Source: JAVDCA01 sp035293985
GTDB taxonomy: Bacteria > Pseudomonadota > Alphaproteobacteria > Rhizobiales > Xanthobacteraceae
Direction: 5' to 3'
Length of the DNA stretch: 64,000 nt
Assembly (NCBI GenBank): GCA_035293985.1
Contig: DATGLS010000026.1
Span: 62,001-126,000 of the forward strand
Below the pieces are notes generated by a model. It worked only from the letters and a program-made list of their open reading frames with translations, did no database searches and had not been told where the DNA came from. Positions 48,393-57,607 of this stretch are shown one piece after another; position 1 is the first letter of the stretch; every line of letters starts with the position of its first letter. Both the position numbers and the translations under genes were made by a program.

Positions 48393-49757
48393 ATGAGAAT
48401 TGCCAATTGGGCCGTTGCGGCGCTCGCCGCAATCGTCGCCTTGCTCGCGCCCGCCTTGTGGAACGGCTTCCCGCTGCTCGAATACGATACCGGCGGCTAT
48501 CTCGCCCGCTGGTACGAGGGCTACCTGGTACCGAGCCGATCGACCGTCTACGGCCTCTTCGCCGTGGCCGGCTGGCCGCTCGATTTCTGGCCGATCGTCG
48601 TGCTGCAGGCCATCGCGGTCGTCTGGGTGCTGGCCCTGGTGCTGCGCTCCTACGGCTTCGGCGGACGCCCCTGGACCCTGCTCGCCGTCATCGTCACGCT
48701 CGCGCTGACCACCACCCTGTCGTGGATCGCGGGCATCCTCTTGACCGACGTCTTCGCCGGCCTCGCCGTACTGGCGCTGCATCTCGTCGTGATGCGCCCG
48801 GATACGCTGAGCCGGATCGAGCGCCTCGCGCTCATTCTCTTCATTGCGTTCTGCGGCGCGACCCACAGCGCGACCTTCGCGGTGCTGCTCGGGCTCGCGC
48901 TCGTCGCGTTCGCCGCCGCGCTCTCCCGCCGCCGCATCGTCACCCTCATCGGCGCGCTGCGCGGCGCCGTCGCCGTGGGGCTCGCAGCCGTCATGCTGCT
49001 GGCGGCGAACTTCGCGCTGTCCGGGCAGTTCGCCTGGACGCCGGGCGGCTACGGTATCGTCTTCGCGCGGATGCTCGAGGACGGCATCGTGGCGCGCTAT
49101 CTCGATGCCCACTGCGGCGACGAGAGCTTCAAGCTGTGCGCCTATCGCCACCGCTTGCCGCCGACCGCCGACGATTTCCTGTGGGCGTACGGCAGCATCT
49201 TCGACAAGCTCGGGCGCTTCAAAGGCCTCGGCGACGAGATGCGCACCATCGTGCTCGGCAGCCTCGTCGACTACCCCGGCGAGCAGCTCGAGACGGCGCT
49301 CGCCGCGAGCGGGCGCCAGCTCATCAGTGTCGGCACTGGCGAAGGCGTGGTGAACACGCTCGCCCATACCTACGGCATCATCGAGCACTACATGCCATCC
49401 GTCGCCCCGGCGATGCGCGCCGCGCGCCAGCAGCACGGCGACTTGCACTTCGCGGCGATCAATGCGGTGCACGTGCCGGTCGCGCTCGCCACCATGGCGC
49501 TGCTGCCGCTGTTGCTCGCGCTCGGGCTGCGGCAGCGGGACTATCTCGACATCGGGCTCCTTGCCGCGACCGTCACGCTGGCGCTCCTCGGCAACGCCGT
49601 CGTGTGCGGCACGCTGTCGAACCCGCATGACCGCTATGGCGCGCGGCTCGCCTGGGTCCCCCTGATGGTGGCGGCGCTCGTCGTGCTGCGCCGGCAAAGC
49701 GTCGCGGGCGAGGCGCAGACCCGGATTGTCGTCGCGCCGTCCAGCGCACGGGTCTGA
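48393..49757 (+). CDS. Multi-pass membrane protein of unknown function
   Basis: A 454-residue protein with about ten helices. N-terminal LLAPALWNGFPLLEYDTGGY, with the acidic pair ahead of a helix, and the large loop (CGDESFKLCAYRHRLPPTAD, then EHYMPS) resemble membrane glycosyltransferases of the GT-C type, but no diagnostic motif is secure. Similar proteins occur, as far as I recall, as hypotheticals in rhizobia. AAGGA directly precedes the ATG. It may be followed in the same transcript by the antiporter gene, 85 bases on. Confidence 0.75.
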   Translation: MRIANWAVAALAAIVALLAPALWNGFPLLEYDTGGYLARWYEGYLVPSRSTVYGLFAVAGWPLDFWPIVVLQAIAVVWVLALVLRSYGFGGRPWTLLAVIVTLALTTTLSWIAGILLTDVFAGLAVLALHLVVMRPDTLSRIERLALILFIAFCGATHSATFAVLLGLALVAFAAALSRRRIVTLIGALRGAVAVGLAAVMLLAANFALSGQFAWTPGGYGIVFARMLEDGIVARYLDAHCGDESFKLCAYRHRLPPTADDFLWAYGSIFDKLGRFKGLGDEMRTIVLGSLVDYPGEQLETALAASGRQLISVGTGEGVVNTLAHTYGIIEHYMPSVAPAMRAARQQHGDLHFAAINAVHVPVALATMALLPLLLALGLRQRDYLDIGLLAATVTLALLGNAVVCGTLSNPHDRYGARLAWVPLMVAALVVLRRQSVAGEAQTRIVVAPSSARV

Positions 49758-49842
49758 CCTTCCGTCAGTTTCGCGGGGGCCCGACATCCCATATGGTGAC
49801 TGCGACGGCGGCGCGCCGGTCCGCGCGCTCGCGGATGGGCAC

Positions 49843-51675
49843 ATGAATCACCTTCCCGACGACTTCGGTCTTCTGTTGCTGCCGCTCGCGCTGCTTGCGG
49901 TCGCGGTCGTGAGCGTGCCGATTGCGCGCTTCTTGCGGCTCTCGCCGATCGTCGCCTATCTGGCGGCCGGCGTCGTCATCGGCCCCGACGCGATCGGGCT
50001 CTTTCGCGATTCGCAGACGATCCTCACGGTCGCGCAGCTCGGCGTGGTGCTGCTCCTGTTCCTGATCGGCCTCGAGCTCGAGATCGGCCGCCTGCTGGCG
50101 CTGCGGCGGGCGATCTTCGGCCTCGGCGCCGCCCAGCTCGGCCTCACCGCCGTGGTGCTGGGCGGCCTCGCGCTCGCCTTCGGGCTGGTGACGTGGCGCG
50201 GCGCCGCCGTCGTCGGGCTCGCGCTCGCCATGTCGGCGACCGCGATCGCGCTGAAGATCCTCGAGGAGCGCGGCGACCTCCAGCGCAGCTATGGCCAGCG
50301 CGCGTTCGCGATCCTGCTGTTTCAGGACATGTCCGTCGTCCCCCTGCTCGCGCTGCTGCCGCTGCTCGCGCCGGGCGGCGGCGAGAACCATGGCACCTTC
50401 GTCGACGCGCTGTTGTCGGTCGCCAAGATCGCCGGCGCGATCGCGCTCGTGGTCGTGGCCGGACGCTGGCTCCTCAATCCGTTCCTGCGGCTGCTCGCCG
50501 GCACCGGCGCGCACGAGGTGATGACGGCGGCCTCGCTGCTGGTCGTGCTCGGCGCCGCGGCGCTGATGCAGGCGGTCGGCATGTCGATGGCGCTCGGTGC
50601 GTTCCTCGCCGGCGTGCTGCTCGCGGAATCGAACTATCGGCACGAGCTCGAGGCGGACATCGAGCCGTTCCGCGGCCTTCTGCTCGCGCTGTTCTTCATG
50701 GGCGTCGGCATGTCGATCGACGTCGCGGTGGTGCGCGGCAATCTCGCGCTCGTCGTCGGCGCCGCGCTCGCGATCACGCTGCTCAAGATCTGCGTGGTCT
50801 GGCTGCTCTTCATTCCGATCTGCGCCACCAAGCGCGACGCCCTGCGCGCCGGCGGCGTCCTCACGGCGGCGGGCGAGTTCGCCTTCGTGCTCATCCCACT
50901 CGGCGTCGCGCTGGGCGCGCTGAGCGCACCGCAGGGCAGCCTGTTCGCCGCGATCGCGGCCGTCACCATGCTGATCGCCTCGCCGACGGCGGCGATCACC
51001 GAGGCGATCATCGCGCGGCTCGACCGCGGCGTCGAGCGCCCGGCCGACGATTTCGACGGCGCGCGCGGCTCGATCCTGCTGATCGGGTTCGGCCGCTTCG
51101 GCCAGCTGGTCGCGCAGTGCCTGGTGGCGGAAGGCGTTGACGTCACGGCGATCGACAACGATCCCGAGATGATCGAGGCCGCGACCCGGTTCGGCTTCAA
51201 GCTCTACTACGGCGACGGCGCGCGCCTCGACGTGCTGCGTGCGGCCGGCGCGCAGGCGGCGCGCGTGGTCGCGGTCTGCGTCGACGATCCCGATACGGCC
51301 CTGCGCATCGTCGATCTGGTGCGCGCGGAGTTTCCCGGCACCGTCCTGCTGGTGCGCGCCTACGACCGCCGCCATTCGCTGCGGCTGATCGCGCGCGGGG
51401 TCGATTTCGAGCTGCGCGAGACGTTCGAGTCGGCGCTCGCGTTCGGCCGCCGCGCACTCGAGGGTCTCGGCCTCGATCCGGAGCGCGCGCAGGCAGTCGA
51501 GGATTTCGTGCGCGCGCGCGATCTCGACCGCCTCGCGATCCAGCAGGCACAAGGCGTCTCGGCCGGGCTGGAGCTGTTCGGCTCCCGCTACGTGCGGCCG
51601 GAGCCGCTGTCGCCGCCGCGGCGCGAGACCGTCGCGCTCAATCCCGAGGCGAGCGACGTCGCCGATCCGGAATAG
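49843..51675 (+). CDS. Monovalent cation:proton antiporter-2 (KefB/KefC type)
   Basis: A 610-residue CPA2 antiporter: about twelve helices (residues 5-390, with GVVLLLFLIGLELEIGRL and FQDMSVVPLLALLPL), then a RCK/TrkA-N domain with the nucleotide fold GFGRFGQLVAQ (~411-425) and acidic IDNDPEM, and a TrkA-C-like end. It would expel potassium or sodium in exchange for protons, gated by glutathione adducts or nucleotides. Kef systems protect against electrophiles. No KefF/KefG-type ancillary gene is adjacent. Confidence 0.93.
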   Translation: MNHLPDDFGLLLLPLALLAVAVVSVPIARFLRLSPIVAYLAAGVVIGPDAIGLFRDSQTILTVAQLGVVLLLFLIGLELEIGRLLALRRAIFGLGAAQLGLTAVVLGGLALAFGLVTWRGAAVVGLALAMSATAIALKILEERGDLQRSYGQRAFAILLFQDMSVVPLLALLPLLAPGGGENHGTFVDALLSVAKIAGAIALVVVAGRWLLNPFLRLLAGTGAHEVMTAASLLVVLGAAALMQAVGMSMALGAFLAGVLLAESNYRHELEADIEPFRGLLLALFFMGVGMSIDVAVVRGNLALVVGAALAITLLKICVVWLLFIPICATKRDALRAGGVLTAAGEFAFVLIPLGVALGALSAPQGSLFAAIAAVTMLIASPTAAITEAIIARLDRGVERPADDFDGARGSILLIGFGRFGQLVAQCLVAEGVDVTAIDNDPEMIEAATRFGFKLYYGDGARLDVLRAAGAQAARVVAVCVDDPDTALRIVDLVRAEFPGTVLLVRAYDRRHSLRLIARGVDFELRETFESALAFGRRALEGLGLDPERAQAVEDFVRARDLDRLAIQQAQGVSAGLELFGSRYVRPEPLSPPRRETVALNPEASDVADPE

Positions 51676-51686
51676 CCGCGCAGGTC

Positions 51687-51721
51687 AAAAAAAAGCGCCC
51701 GCCGGAGGGGCCGGCGGGCGC
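51687..51721 (-). terminator. Strong intrinsic terminator for the DUF1127 gene
   Basis: GCGCCCGCCGG and CCGGCGGGCGC form a perfect 11-base stem with a five-base loop. Eight A precede it on the plus strand, i.e. eight U follow it on the minus strand, so it ends minus-strand transcription from the DUF1127 gene. It may also slow plus-strand reading after the antiporter gene. Confidence 0.85.
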
Positions 51722-51792
51722 GGGACTCGAGCACGGGAGGGGGCCGCGGTCGAGTCGAGCGGCCGATCGGGAGTGGATCGGCCGAATGCGGA

Positions 51793-52170
51793 TCAGATGG
51801 CGAGCCGTCGCGGCCGATCGTTCCAGGCGAGCGCCGACGCGTCGGCTGCCGGGACGATCGAGGGCGTGGCGCGGCTCGGCAGCAGATCGATCACGGCGCC
51901 GGCAAGGCGAACGGAACGCCGCTCGCGCTGACGGCGAACCAACACCGCGGTCGGATCGCGCCAGAGGGGCTCGGCGAGGGCATCGTTGAGGTCGCCGCGG
52001 GTGAGACCGATGTCCCGCAGCATGCGGTCGTCGAGGGACGAAAGGAGAACGAAGTCACCGCGGTGGCGCCATGCCGCTACGACGCGCTTGCCGAAGCGCG
52101 CAGCCGTCGCGGCGAAGCCGGCGAAAGCCTGGGCGAAGGCGAGCGGAAGGGTCGATGTCGTCGTGGTCAT
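51793..52170 (-). CDS. DUF1127 (YjiS-like) protein
   Basis: A 125-residue protein. Its core, WRHRGDFVLLSSLDDRMLRD, continuing IGLTRGDL, is the DUF1127 signature, a short arginine-rich motif that in some alphaproteobacteria binds RNA and affects phosphate and stress responses. A longer tail follows. AAGGAA eight bases before ATG 52170 sets the start; an ATG seven codons earlier is possible. Ends at a strong terminator. Confidence 0.85.
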   Translation of the reverse strand: MTTTTSTLPLAFAQAFAGFAATAARFGKRVVAAWRHRGDFVLLSSLDDRMLRDIGLTRGDLNDALAEPLWRDPTAVLVRRQRERRSVRLAGAVIDLLPSRATPSIVPAADASALAWNDRPRRLAI

Positions 52171-52408
52171 GGCCGTGTTTCCTTGCGTCAACCATGCCGC
52201 AGAGGCGCGAAATCGCGGCCGCGAGCGTCATGCCCGCAGCCCGAACACCCCGTCGGATGGATCGGACAGCCTGTTTATTTCAGATATCGATTGATAAGGA
52301 AAACGAATGTTTTTAATCTGACCAATCAGAGTGTGTGATATAACTATTCTCTCACGCTCGACCCCACAGCCTACAGAGAGCCTACAGAGAGCCTGCCAGG
52401 AGCCTGCC
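52171..52408. promoter_or_regulatory. Divergent spacer DUF1127/lysR with candidate operator
   Basis: AT-rich from 52260. TCTGA-ccaa-TCAGA (52317-52330) is a five-base inverted repeat just ahead of TATAAC (52339), a likely -10 box for lysR, so it may be an autoregulatory site. A direct repeat cctacagagag occurs twice near 52370-52391. Confidence 0.45.
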
Positions 52409-53290
52409 ATGACGGCGCTCATCGATATCGACCAGCTACGTACCTTCATTGCCATCGCGGAGACCGGCAGCTTCACCAGGGCGGCCGAATTCGTGCACAA
52501 GACCCAGTCGGCGGTCTCGATGCAGATGAAGCGCCTCGAGGAGCGGCTCGACCGCCCGATCTTCGCCCGCGACGGACGTGCCTCCAAGCTCACCGAGGAC
52601 GGCGAGCGGCTGCTCGACTACGCGCGGCGCATCGTCAAGCTCAACGTCGAGGCGCTCGCCGCCTTCTCCAAGACCGAGCTCAGCGGCCGCGTTCGCATGG
52701 GCGTGCCGGACGACTATGCGGACCGCTATCTGCCCGAGATCATGGCGCGCTTCTCGCGCGCCTATCCGGGCGTCGAGCTCACCGTCTCGTGCCAGCCGTC
52801 GGGCGAGCTGATGACGATGATCGACGAGAACGAGCTCGACCTCGCGATCGTGACCAATTTCGACTGCCGGCGCCCGGTCGAGGTGTTTCGCCGCGAGCGT
52901 CTGCTGTGGGTTTCGTCGAACCGGCACTCGATTCACCTCGAGCCGCGGCTGCCGCTCGCGCTCGGCCGACCGAGCTGCATCTGGCGGCGCGCCGCGATCG
53001 AATGCCTGGAGGCGACCGGCCGGCCCTACCGCCTGCTGTTCACCAGCCCGAACTCCGGCGCGGTCGGCGCCGCCGTATTGTCCGGGCTTGCGGTCTCGGT
53101 GTTTCCCGAATCGGCGTTGCGTCCCGGCATGCGCGTGCTCACGCCCGCGGAGGGCTTCTGCGAGCTCTCGCCGTGCGAGGTCGGACTGATCCGCAACCCA
53201 CATGAACGACCGAAGCTCGCCGATGCGCTCGCCGGCCACATCATCTCGTCGCTCGACAATCTTTCCGAGGCGCGCGAGGCGGCGGAGTAA
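52409..53290 (+). CDS. LysR-family transcriptional regulator
   Basis: A 293-residue regulator. N-terminal winged helix: LRTFIAIAETGSFTRAAEFV, KTQSAVSMQMKRLEERLDRP, FARDGR. The effector domain starts at SGRVRMGVPDDYADRYLPEI and includes ELDLAIVTNFDCRRPVEVFR. AGGAG seven bases upstream sets ATG 52409. The target is likely the divergent DUF1127 gene or a distant locus; the adjacent gshA is convergent. The effector is unknown. Confidence 0.93.
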   Translation: MTALIDIDQLRTFIAIAETGSFTRAAEFVHKTQSAVSMQMKRLEERLDRPIFARDGRASKLTEDGERLLDYARRIVKLNVEALAAFSKTELSGRVRMGVPDDYADRYLPEIMARFSRAYPGVELTVSCQPSGELMTMIDENELDLAIVTNFDCRRPVEVFRRERLLWVSSNRHSIHLEPRLPLALGRPSCIWRRAAIECLEATGRPYRLLFTSPNSGAVGAAVLSGLAVSVFPESALRPGMRVLTPAEGFCELSPCEVGLIRNPHERPKLADALAGHIISSLDNLSEAREAAE

Positions 53291-53307
53291 CATTGCGAGA
53301 TTCCGCC

Positions 53308-53412
53308 TAGGCTGGGCAAAATCGCGTACGCGTTCCTATCCGCGTCGGCACCCGCCGGAGAGGCGATTTCCACGCCGGCATCGGGGCGCGGTTGCCCACC
53401 CGACGGAGCTGC
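53308..53412. repeat. Decayed GTAGGGTGGGCAAAG palindrome
   Basis: ctaggctgggcaaaa at the left and ggttgcccacccgacgg at the right still pair. This is the same family as the element inside prmA, but with many changes, lying between convergent lysR and gshA. Confidence 0.6.
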
Positions 53413-53434
53413 GCGCGCTCCGCAATGACGAGAA

Positions 53435-54805
53435 TCAATACGCGTATTCGGTATAGACCGGCGCGACCGAGCCCTTCCACGGGCCATGGAATTTTTCCAG
53501 CAGCTCCTCGGCGGGCGTGCGCCCGGACGTCGCGATGTCGCCGAGCGGCTCGAGATAGAGCGTCTCGTCGCGGCCGTAGCCGTCGATGCGGTTGCGCCGC
53601 TTGAGCCCCGCATGCGCGAGGGTGAGGCATTCCTTGGCGAGATCGAGCAGTGTGCGGCCGCGGATCGCGGCGGCAAATCCGAGCCTCGGCACGTCGTCGC
53701 GCAGCTTCTGCCGCTCCGCCGCGGTCCAATCCTTGACGATGTCCCAGGCGGCATCGAGGCTCGCCTGGTCGTAGAGCAGCCCCACCCAGAACGCCGACAG
53801 CGCCGGCAGGCGCCGCCACGGTCCGCTGTCGGACCCCCGCATCTCGAGGTAGCGCTTGAGCCGCACCTCGGGAAAGATCGTCGACACGTGGTTCGCCCAA
53901 TCGGACACGCTTGCGCGCTCGCCCGGCAGCCCGGGCAGCTTGCCCGCCATGAGATCGCGGAACGACTGGCCGGCGACGTCGATGTAGCGGTCGCCGCGCT
54001 TGACGAAATACATCGGCACGTCGAGCGCGTAGTCGACCCAGCGCTCGAAGCCCATGCCGGGCTCGAACGCCCACGGCAGCGTGCCGGCACGCTGGTTGTC
54101 GGTGTCGCGCCAGATTTCCGAGCGGAACGAGAGGAAGCCGTTCGGCTTGCCTTCGGTGAACGGCGAGTTGGCGAACAGCGCGGTGCCGACCGGCTGCAGC
54201 GCGAGCGAGACGCGCAGCTTCTTGACCATGTCGGCCTCGGACGAGAAGTCGAGATTGGTCTGCACCGTGCAGGTGCGATACATCATGTCGAGGCCGTAGG
54301 TGCCGACCTTCGGCATGTAGGCCGTCATGATGCGATAGCGGCCCTTCGGCATCATCGGCATGTCGGCGCGCGTCCAGTCGGGCGTCATGCCGAGGCCCAG
54401 AAAGCCGATGCCGAGCGGGTGCGCGACCTCGCGCAGCTGGGCGAGATGCGCCATCACCTCGGCGCTGGTCTGGTGCACGGTCTCGACCGGCGCGCCGGAG
54501 AGCTCGAACTGCCCGCCCGGCTCGAGCGAGATCGCGCCGCCGCCGGTCACGTCGGCAAGCCCGATGATGTTGTTGCCCTCGTTGATCGGCTCCCAGCCGA
54601 GCAGATGCTGCATGCCCTCGAGCAGCGCGCGGATGCCGCGGTCGCCTTCGTACGGCACCGGTCGGCGCCCGGCGACCGTGAAGGGAAATTTCTCGTGCTC
54701 GGTGCCGATGCGGAACTGCGATCTCGGCTTGCTGCCCTGCTCGAACCACGCGACGAGCTCGTCGCGCGTGCCGATGGGCGTCATGTCGATTTGATCGCGA
54801 GCCAT
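53435..54805 (-). CDS. gshA: Glutamate-cysteine ligase, plant-type
   Basis: A 456-residue enzyme for the first step of glutathione synthesis, of the alphaproteobacterial/plant class (GCS2-like). Landmarks: RIGTEHEKFPFTVAGRRPVP, IISLEPGGQFELSGAP-type glutamate-binding strand (here ISLEPGGQFELSGAP), FLGLGMTPDW, MTAYMPKVGTYGLDMMYRTC and MRGSDSGPW. Length and motifs are complete. Together with the GST and Kef-type genes elsewhere in the window it supports a normal glutathione pool. Confidence 0.95.
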   Translation of the reverse strand: MARDQIDMTPIGTRDELVAWFEQGSKPRSQFRIGTEHEKFPFTVAGRRPVPYEGDRGIRALLEGMQHLLGWEPINEGNNIIGLADVTGGGAISLEPGGQFELSGAPVETVHQTSAEVMAHLAQLREVAHPLGIGFLGLGMTPDWTRADMPMMPKGRYRIMTAYMPKVGTYGLDMMYRTCTVQTNLDFSSEADMVKKLRVSLALQPVGTALFANSPFTEGKPNGFLSFRSEIWRDTDNQRAGTLPWAFEPGMGFERWVDYALDVPMYFVKRGDRYIDVAGQSFRDLMAGKLPGLPGERASVSDWANHVSTIFPEVRLKRYLEMRGSDSGPWRRLPALSAFWVGLLYDQASLDAAWDIVKDWTAAERQKLRDDVPRLGFAAAIRGRTLLDLAKECLTLAHAGLKRRNRIDGYGRDETLYLEPLGDIATSGRTPAEELLEKFHGPWKGSVAPVYTEYAY

Positions 54806-55129
54806 GGGGGATCCGTCGCCGAAAGGGCGGCGACCTTACACACGCGGGCCAAGGAAGGGCAATGACGGTTTCGCGGCGGTCCGCATGCGCCGCAACGGCG
54901 CGTCGAACACGCGAATGTGACCCGCCGCGCCGGCTGCCGGGTGCACGCCGCAAGGAACATATTCCTGCGGCGCGCGCCGCCTAAAAGGCGCAATTTCGCA
55001 AGGATTGACGGCTATTGTCGCGTCCATCGGATGGTCAGGGGTCTCTCGCACTTGTCGTTCTTTCACCATGCGCACGGCGCGCCGATGCGGAGCTGCGCCG
55101 GCGCGCAGGTGAGGTTGATCCGGCGCTCG
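54806..55129. other. Spacer between gshA and a lipoprotein gene
   Basis: 324 bp. It must contain the gshA promoter (minus) and the lipoprotein promoter (plus). A small hairpin cgcc-taaaa-ggcg lies near 54980. Nothing else recognised. Confidence 0.4.
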
Positions 55130-55486
55130 ATGTGGCGCGGCATCCCGCTGCACACAATGCTTGTCCCGGCGCTTCTGCTTTGCGCGGCGCTCGGCGGCTG
55201 CGCCGGCGGACTGCAGAGCGTTTACAGCACCGACTTCTGGGTCGAGCCCGGCAAATACGACTTCCTCAAATGCCCCGACCTCGTCAAGCAATCGGCGAGC
55301 TTGGCCGCAAGCGAGAAGGCGTTGATGAGCCGCATGGAAAAGGCCAACCAGGATGCGGCGGGGCCCCTCATCAATGCCGGCGTCTACGACGTGCAGCTCA
55401 AGCAGACCCACGCCAACCTCGAGCTCGTGCAACGCACCGCCCGTGACAAGGGTTGCGATCTCAACGCGCCTCCCGCGCGCAAGTAG
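55130..55486 (+). CDS. Small predicted lipoprotein
   Basis: A 118-residue protein with a lipoprotein signal (MLVPALLLCAALGGC, cysteine near residue 24) and a helical mature part (DLVKQSASLAASEKALMSRM, YDVQLKQTHANLELVQRTA) ending with a second cysteine in DKGCDL. Probably anchored in the outer membrane facing the periplasm. Function unknown. ATG 55130 or GTG 55109 could start it. Convergent with metW, nine bases apart. Confidence 0.7.
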   Translation: MWRGIPLHTMLVPALLLCAALGGCAGGLQSVYSTDFWVEPGKYDFLKCPDLVKQSASLAASEKALMSRMEKANQDAAGPLINAGVYDVQLKQTHANLELVQRTARDKGCDLNAPPARK

Positions 55487-55494
55487 GGCCGCGC

Positions 55495-56148
55495 TCAATC
55501 GCGGCGGCTCAGCAGGAAGACCGCCTGCTCGCCGAGCAGGTTCCAGAACCACCACGGCGCATTGAAGCGCAGCGGCCGGCCCCAGGCATTGAGGGCGACC
55601 GCCTTCTCCATCTTCGCCCCCACGACGTCGCACAGCTCGCGAAAGTCCTTGATGGTGCAGAAGTGGATGTTGGGCGTGTCGTACCAGGTTTCCGGCAGGT
55701 TGGCGGTGGTCGGCATCTTGCCGCCGAACAGGATCTGCAGGCGAATGCGCCAGTGCCCGAAGTTCGGGAACGACACCACCGCGCGGCGGGCGATGCGCAG
55801 GAGGTTCTCGAGGACGATGCGCGGATGCTGGGTCGCCTGCAGGGTCTGCGACAGGATCACGTAGTCGAAGGCGTCGTCGGGATAGTCGGCGAGGTCGGTG
55901 TCGGCGTTGCCCTGGATCACCGCGAGGCCCTTGGCGACGCATTCGTTGACGCCCTCGCGCGAGAGCTCGATGCCGCGCCCGTCGACGCCGCGCGTCTCCA
56001 GCAACTTGAGCAGCTCGCCGTCGCCGCAGCCGACGTCGAGCACGCGCGAACGCGGCTCGACCATATGGGCGACGAGCAGATGATCGAGCCGCGCGCCGGT
56101 CGGCGCGCGCGCCGAGTCGGCCATGGTGCGATCGCGTTGGCGGCGCAT
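55495..56148 (-). CDS. metW: Methionine biosynthesis protein MetW
   Basis: A class I methyltransferase-fold protein of 217 residues from ATG 56148 (a GTG at 56163 overlapping the metX stop, or an ATG at 56124, are alternatives). Motifs: HMVEPRSRVLDVGCGDGELL, then DYVILSQTLQATQHP and NFGHWRIRLQILFGGKMP. MetW works with MetX in homoserine acylation in many proteobacteria; it follows metX immediately, supporting a metXW unit. Confidence 0.92.
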   Translation of the reverse strand: MRRQRDRTMADSARAPTGARLDHLLVAHMVEPRSRVLDVGCGDGELLKLLETRGVDGRGIELSREGVNECVAKGLAVIQGNADTDLADYPDDAFDYVILSQTLQATQHPRIVLENLLRIARRAVVSFPNFGHWRIRLQILFGGKMPTTANLPETWYDTPNIHFCTIKDFRELCDVVGAKMEKAVALNAWGRPLRFNAPWWFWNLLGEQAVFLLSRRD

Positions 56149-56159
56149 GAGCACGCGCG

Positions 56160-57389
56160 TCACCTCTTCGCGGCGGCGTCGAGGCCGCGCGCAGTGCCGC
56201 GCGCGTTTCCCCGCGCAACTCCCCGAGCTTGCGCCGCCGAATCGAGGAAGCCGCGCACGATCGCGAACAGCTCCGGCTCGTCGAGCAGGAAGGCGTCGTG
56301 GCCCTTGTCGGTCACGATCTCGGCGAAGGAGACGCGCGCGCCGCCGGCGTTGAGCGCATGCACGGTCGCGCGCGATTCCGAGGTCGGAAAGAGCCAGTCG
56401 GACGTGAACGAGACGACGCAGAAGCGGGTCGGGGTGTCGCGGAACGCGTTCGCCAGCACGCCGCCGTAGTCGGCGGCGAGATCGAAATAGTCCATCGCGC
56501 GAGTGAGATAGAGATAGCTGTTGGCGTCGAAGCGCTCGACGAAGGTCGAGCCCTGATGGCGCAGATAGCTTTCCACCTCGAAGTCGGCGTCGAACGAGAA
56601 GGTCGGGTTCTCGCGATCCTGGAATTTGCGGCCGAACTTGCGGTGCAGCGCCGCGTCGGAGAGGTACGTGATGTGCGCGCCCATGCGCGCGACCGCGAGC
56701 CCGCGATGCGGGCGCGTCCCGGCCGCGAAGTAGCGCCCGCCCTTCCATTCCGGATCGGCCATCACGGCCTGGCGGCCGACCTCGTGGAAAGCGATGTTCT
56801 GCGCCGAATGGCGCGCCGCGGTCGCGATCGGCAGCGCCGAGAACACGCGCTCGGGATAGCTCGCCGCCCACTGCAGCACCTGCATGCCGCCCATCGAGCC
56901 GCCGGCGACCGAGAACAGCGTCTCGATGCCGAGCCGGTCGAGCAGCATCGCCTGCGCGCGCACCATGTCGCGGATGGTGATCACCGGAAAATCGAGACCG
57001 TAGACTTGCCCGGTCTTGGGATCGAGCGAGGCCGGGCCGGTCGTGCCCATGCAGGCGCCGACGACGTTCGGGCTGATGACGAAGTAGCGCTCGGTGTCGA
57101 TCGGCTTGCCCGGGCCGACCATCGTCTCCCACCAGCCCGGCTTGCCGGTGAGCGGATGGTTGTTGGCGACGTGCTGGTCGCCGGTGAGCGCGTGACACAC
57201 CAGCACCGCGTTCGAGCGCGCCGCGTTGAGCGTACCATAGGTCTGATAGGCGATCTGGAACGGCGCGAGCTCGACGCCGGCGTCGAGCTTGAGCGGCTCG
57301 TTGGCCGCAAAACGCGCGACGAGCGAATGCGGCTTCTCGGCTTCGCGCTCGCGCAGGTCGCGCTCTTCGGTGATTTGCGTGTCGGCCAT
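56160..57389 (-). CDS. metX: Homoserine O-acyltransferase MetX
   Basis: A 409-residue alpha/beta-hydrolase-fold enzyme that acylates homoserine for methionine synthesis (acetyl or succinyl donor not decided here). Landmarks: IAYQTYGTLNAARSNAVLVC, HALTGDQHV, the nucleophile elbow GGSMGGMQVLQWA, and GHDAFLLDEPE with the catalytic His-Asp region. The Ala/Arg-rich end beyond residue 385 is a local extension. Overlaps or abuts metW. Its promoter is at 57475-57502. Confidence 0.94.
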   Translation of the reverse strand: MADTQITEERDLREREAEKPHSLVARFAANEPLKLDAGVELAPFQIAYQTYGTLNAARSNAVLVCHALTGDQHVANNHPLTGKPGWWETMVGPGKPIDTERYFVISPNVVGACMGTTGPASLDPKTGQVYGLDFPVITIRDMVRAQAMLLDRLGIETLFSVAGGSMGGMQVLQWAASYPERVFSALPIATAARHSAQNIAFHEVGRQAVMADPEWKGGRYFAAGTRPHRGLAVARMGAHITYLSDAALHRKFGRKFQDRENPTFSFDADFEVESYLRHQGSTFVERFDANSYLYLTRAMDYFDLAADYGGVLANAFRDTPTRFCVVSFTSDWLFPTSESRATVHALNAGGARVSFAEIVTDKGHDAFLLDEPELFAIVRGFLDSAAQARGVARGNARGTARGLDAAAKR

Positions 57390-57474
57390 GCGTATCCCGG
57401 GTCCCACAGGTCGACCATCGTCGTCGACAATACCTCAATATTCGATTTTCGGCGCCCGGTGGGTGAGCGCGGCT

Positions 57475-57502
57475 TAGATAGGCTCAGCGCCGCAAGTGTC
57501 AA
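57475..57502 (-). promoter_or_regulatory. metX promoter
   Basis: On the minus strand TTGACA (57502-57497), 16 bases, TATCTA (57480-57475). A leader of about 80 bases would remain before the ATG. That leader lacks a recognisable SAM-II aptamer. Confidence 0.5.
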
Positions 57503-57607
57503 TGTTTTCTTTGCTTTCCGGCCCACCCGCACCTATCAATGGCCGCGCGAAAACGGCCCACCGGGGCCCATATCCGCGACTTCAGAGCGCCAACCACGTC
57601 GCTAACC

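Noticed and set aside
51687..51721. Terminator assigned to the KefB-type antiporter
   Set aside because: The run of A is on the upstream side for plus-strand transcription, so the U-tract would only form on the minus-strand transcript; it was assigned to the DUF1127 gene.
53026..54090. Minus-strand Arg/Ser-rich ORF overlapping lysR and gshA
   Set aside because: It is a shifted-frame reading of gshA continuing antisense into lysR; both real genes have full motifs.
57390..57470. SAM-II riboswitch in the metX leader
   Set aside because: The leader is about 80 bases and the gene is a common SAM-II target in alphaproteobacteria, but the conserved TTGCA..GCTAAA-type elements and pseudoknot pairing could not be found.
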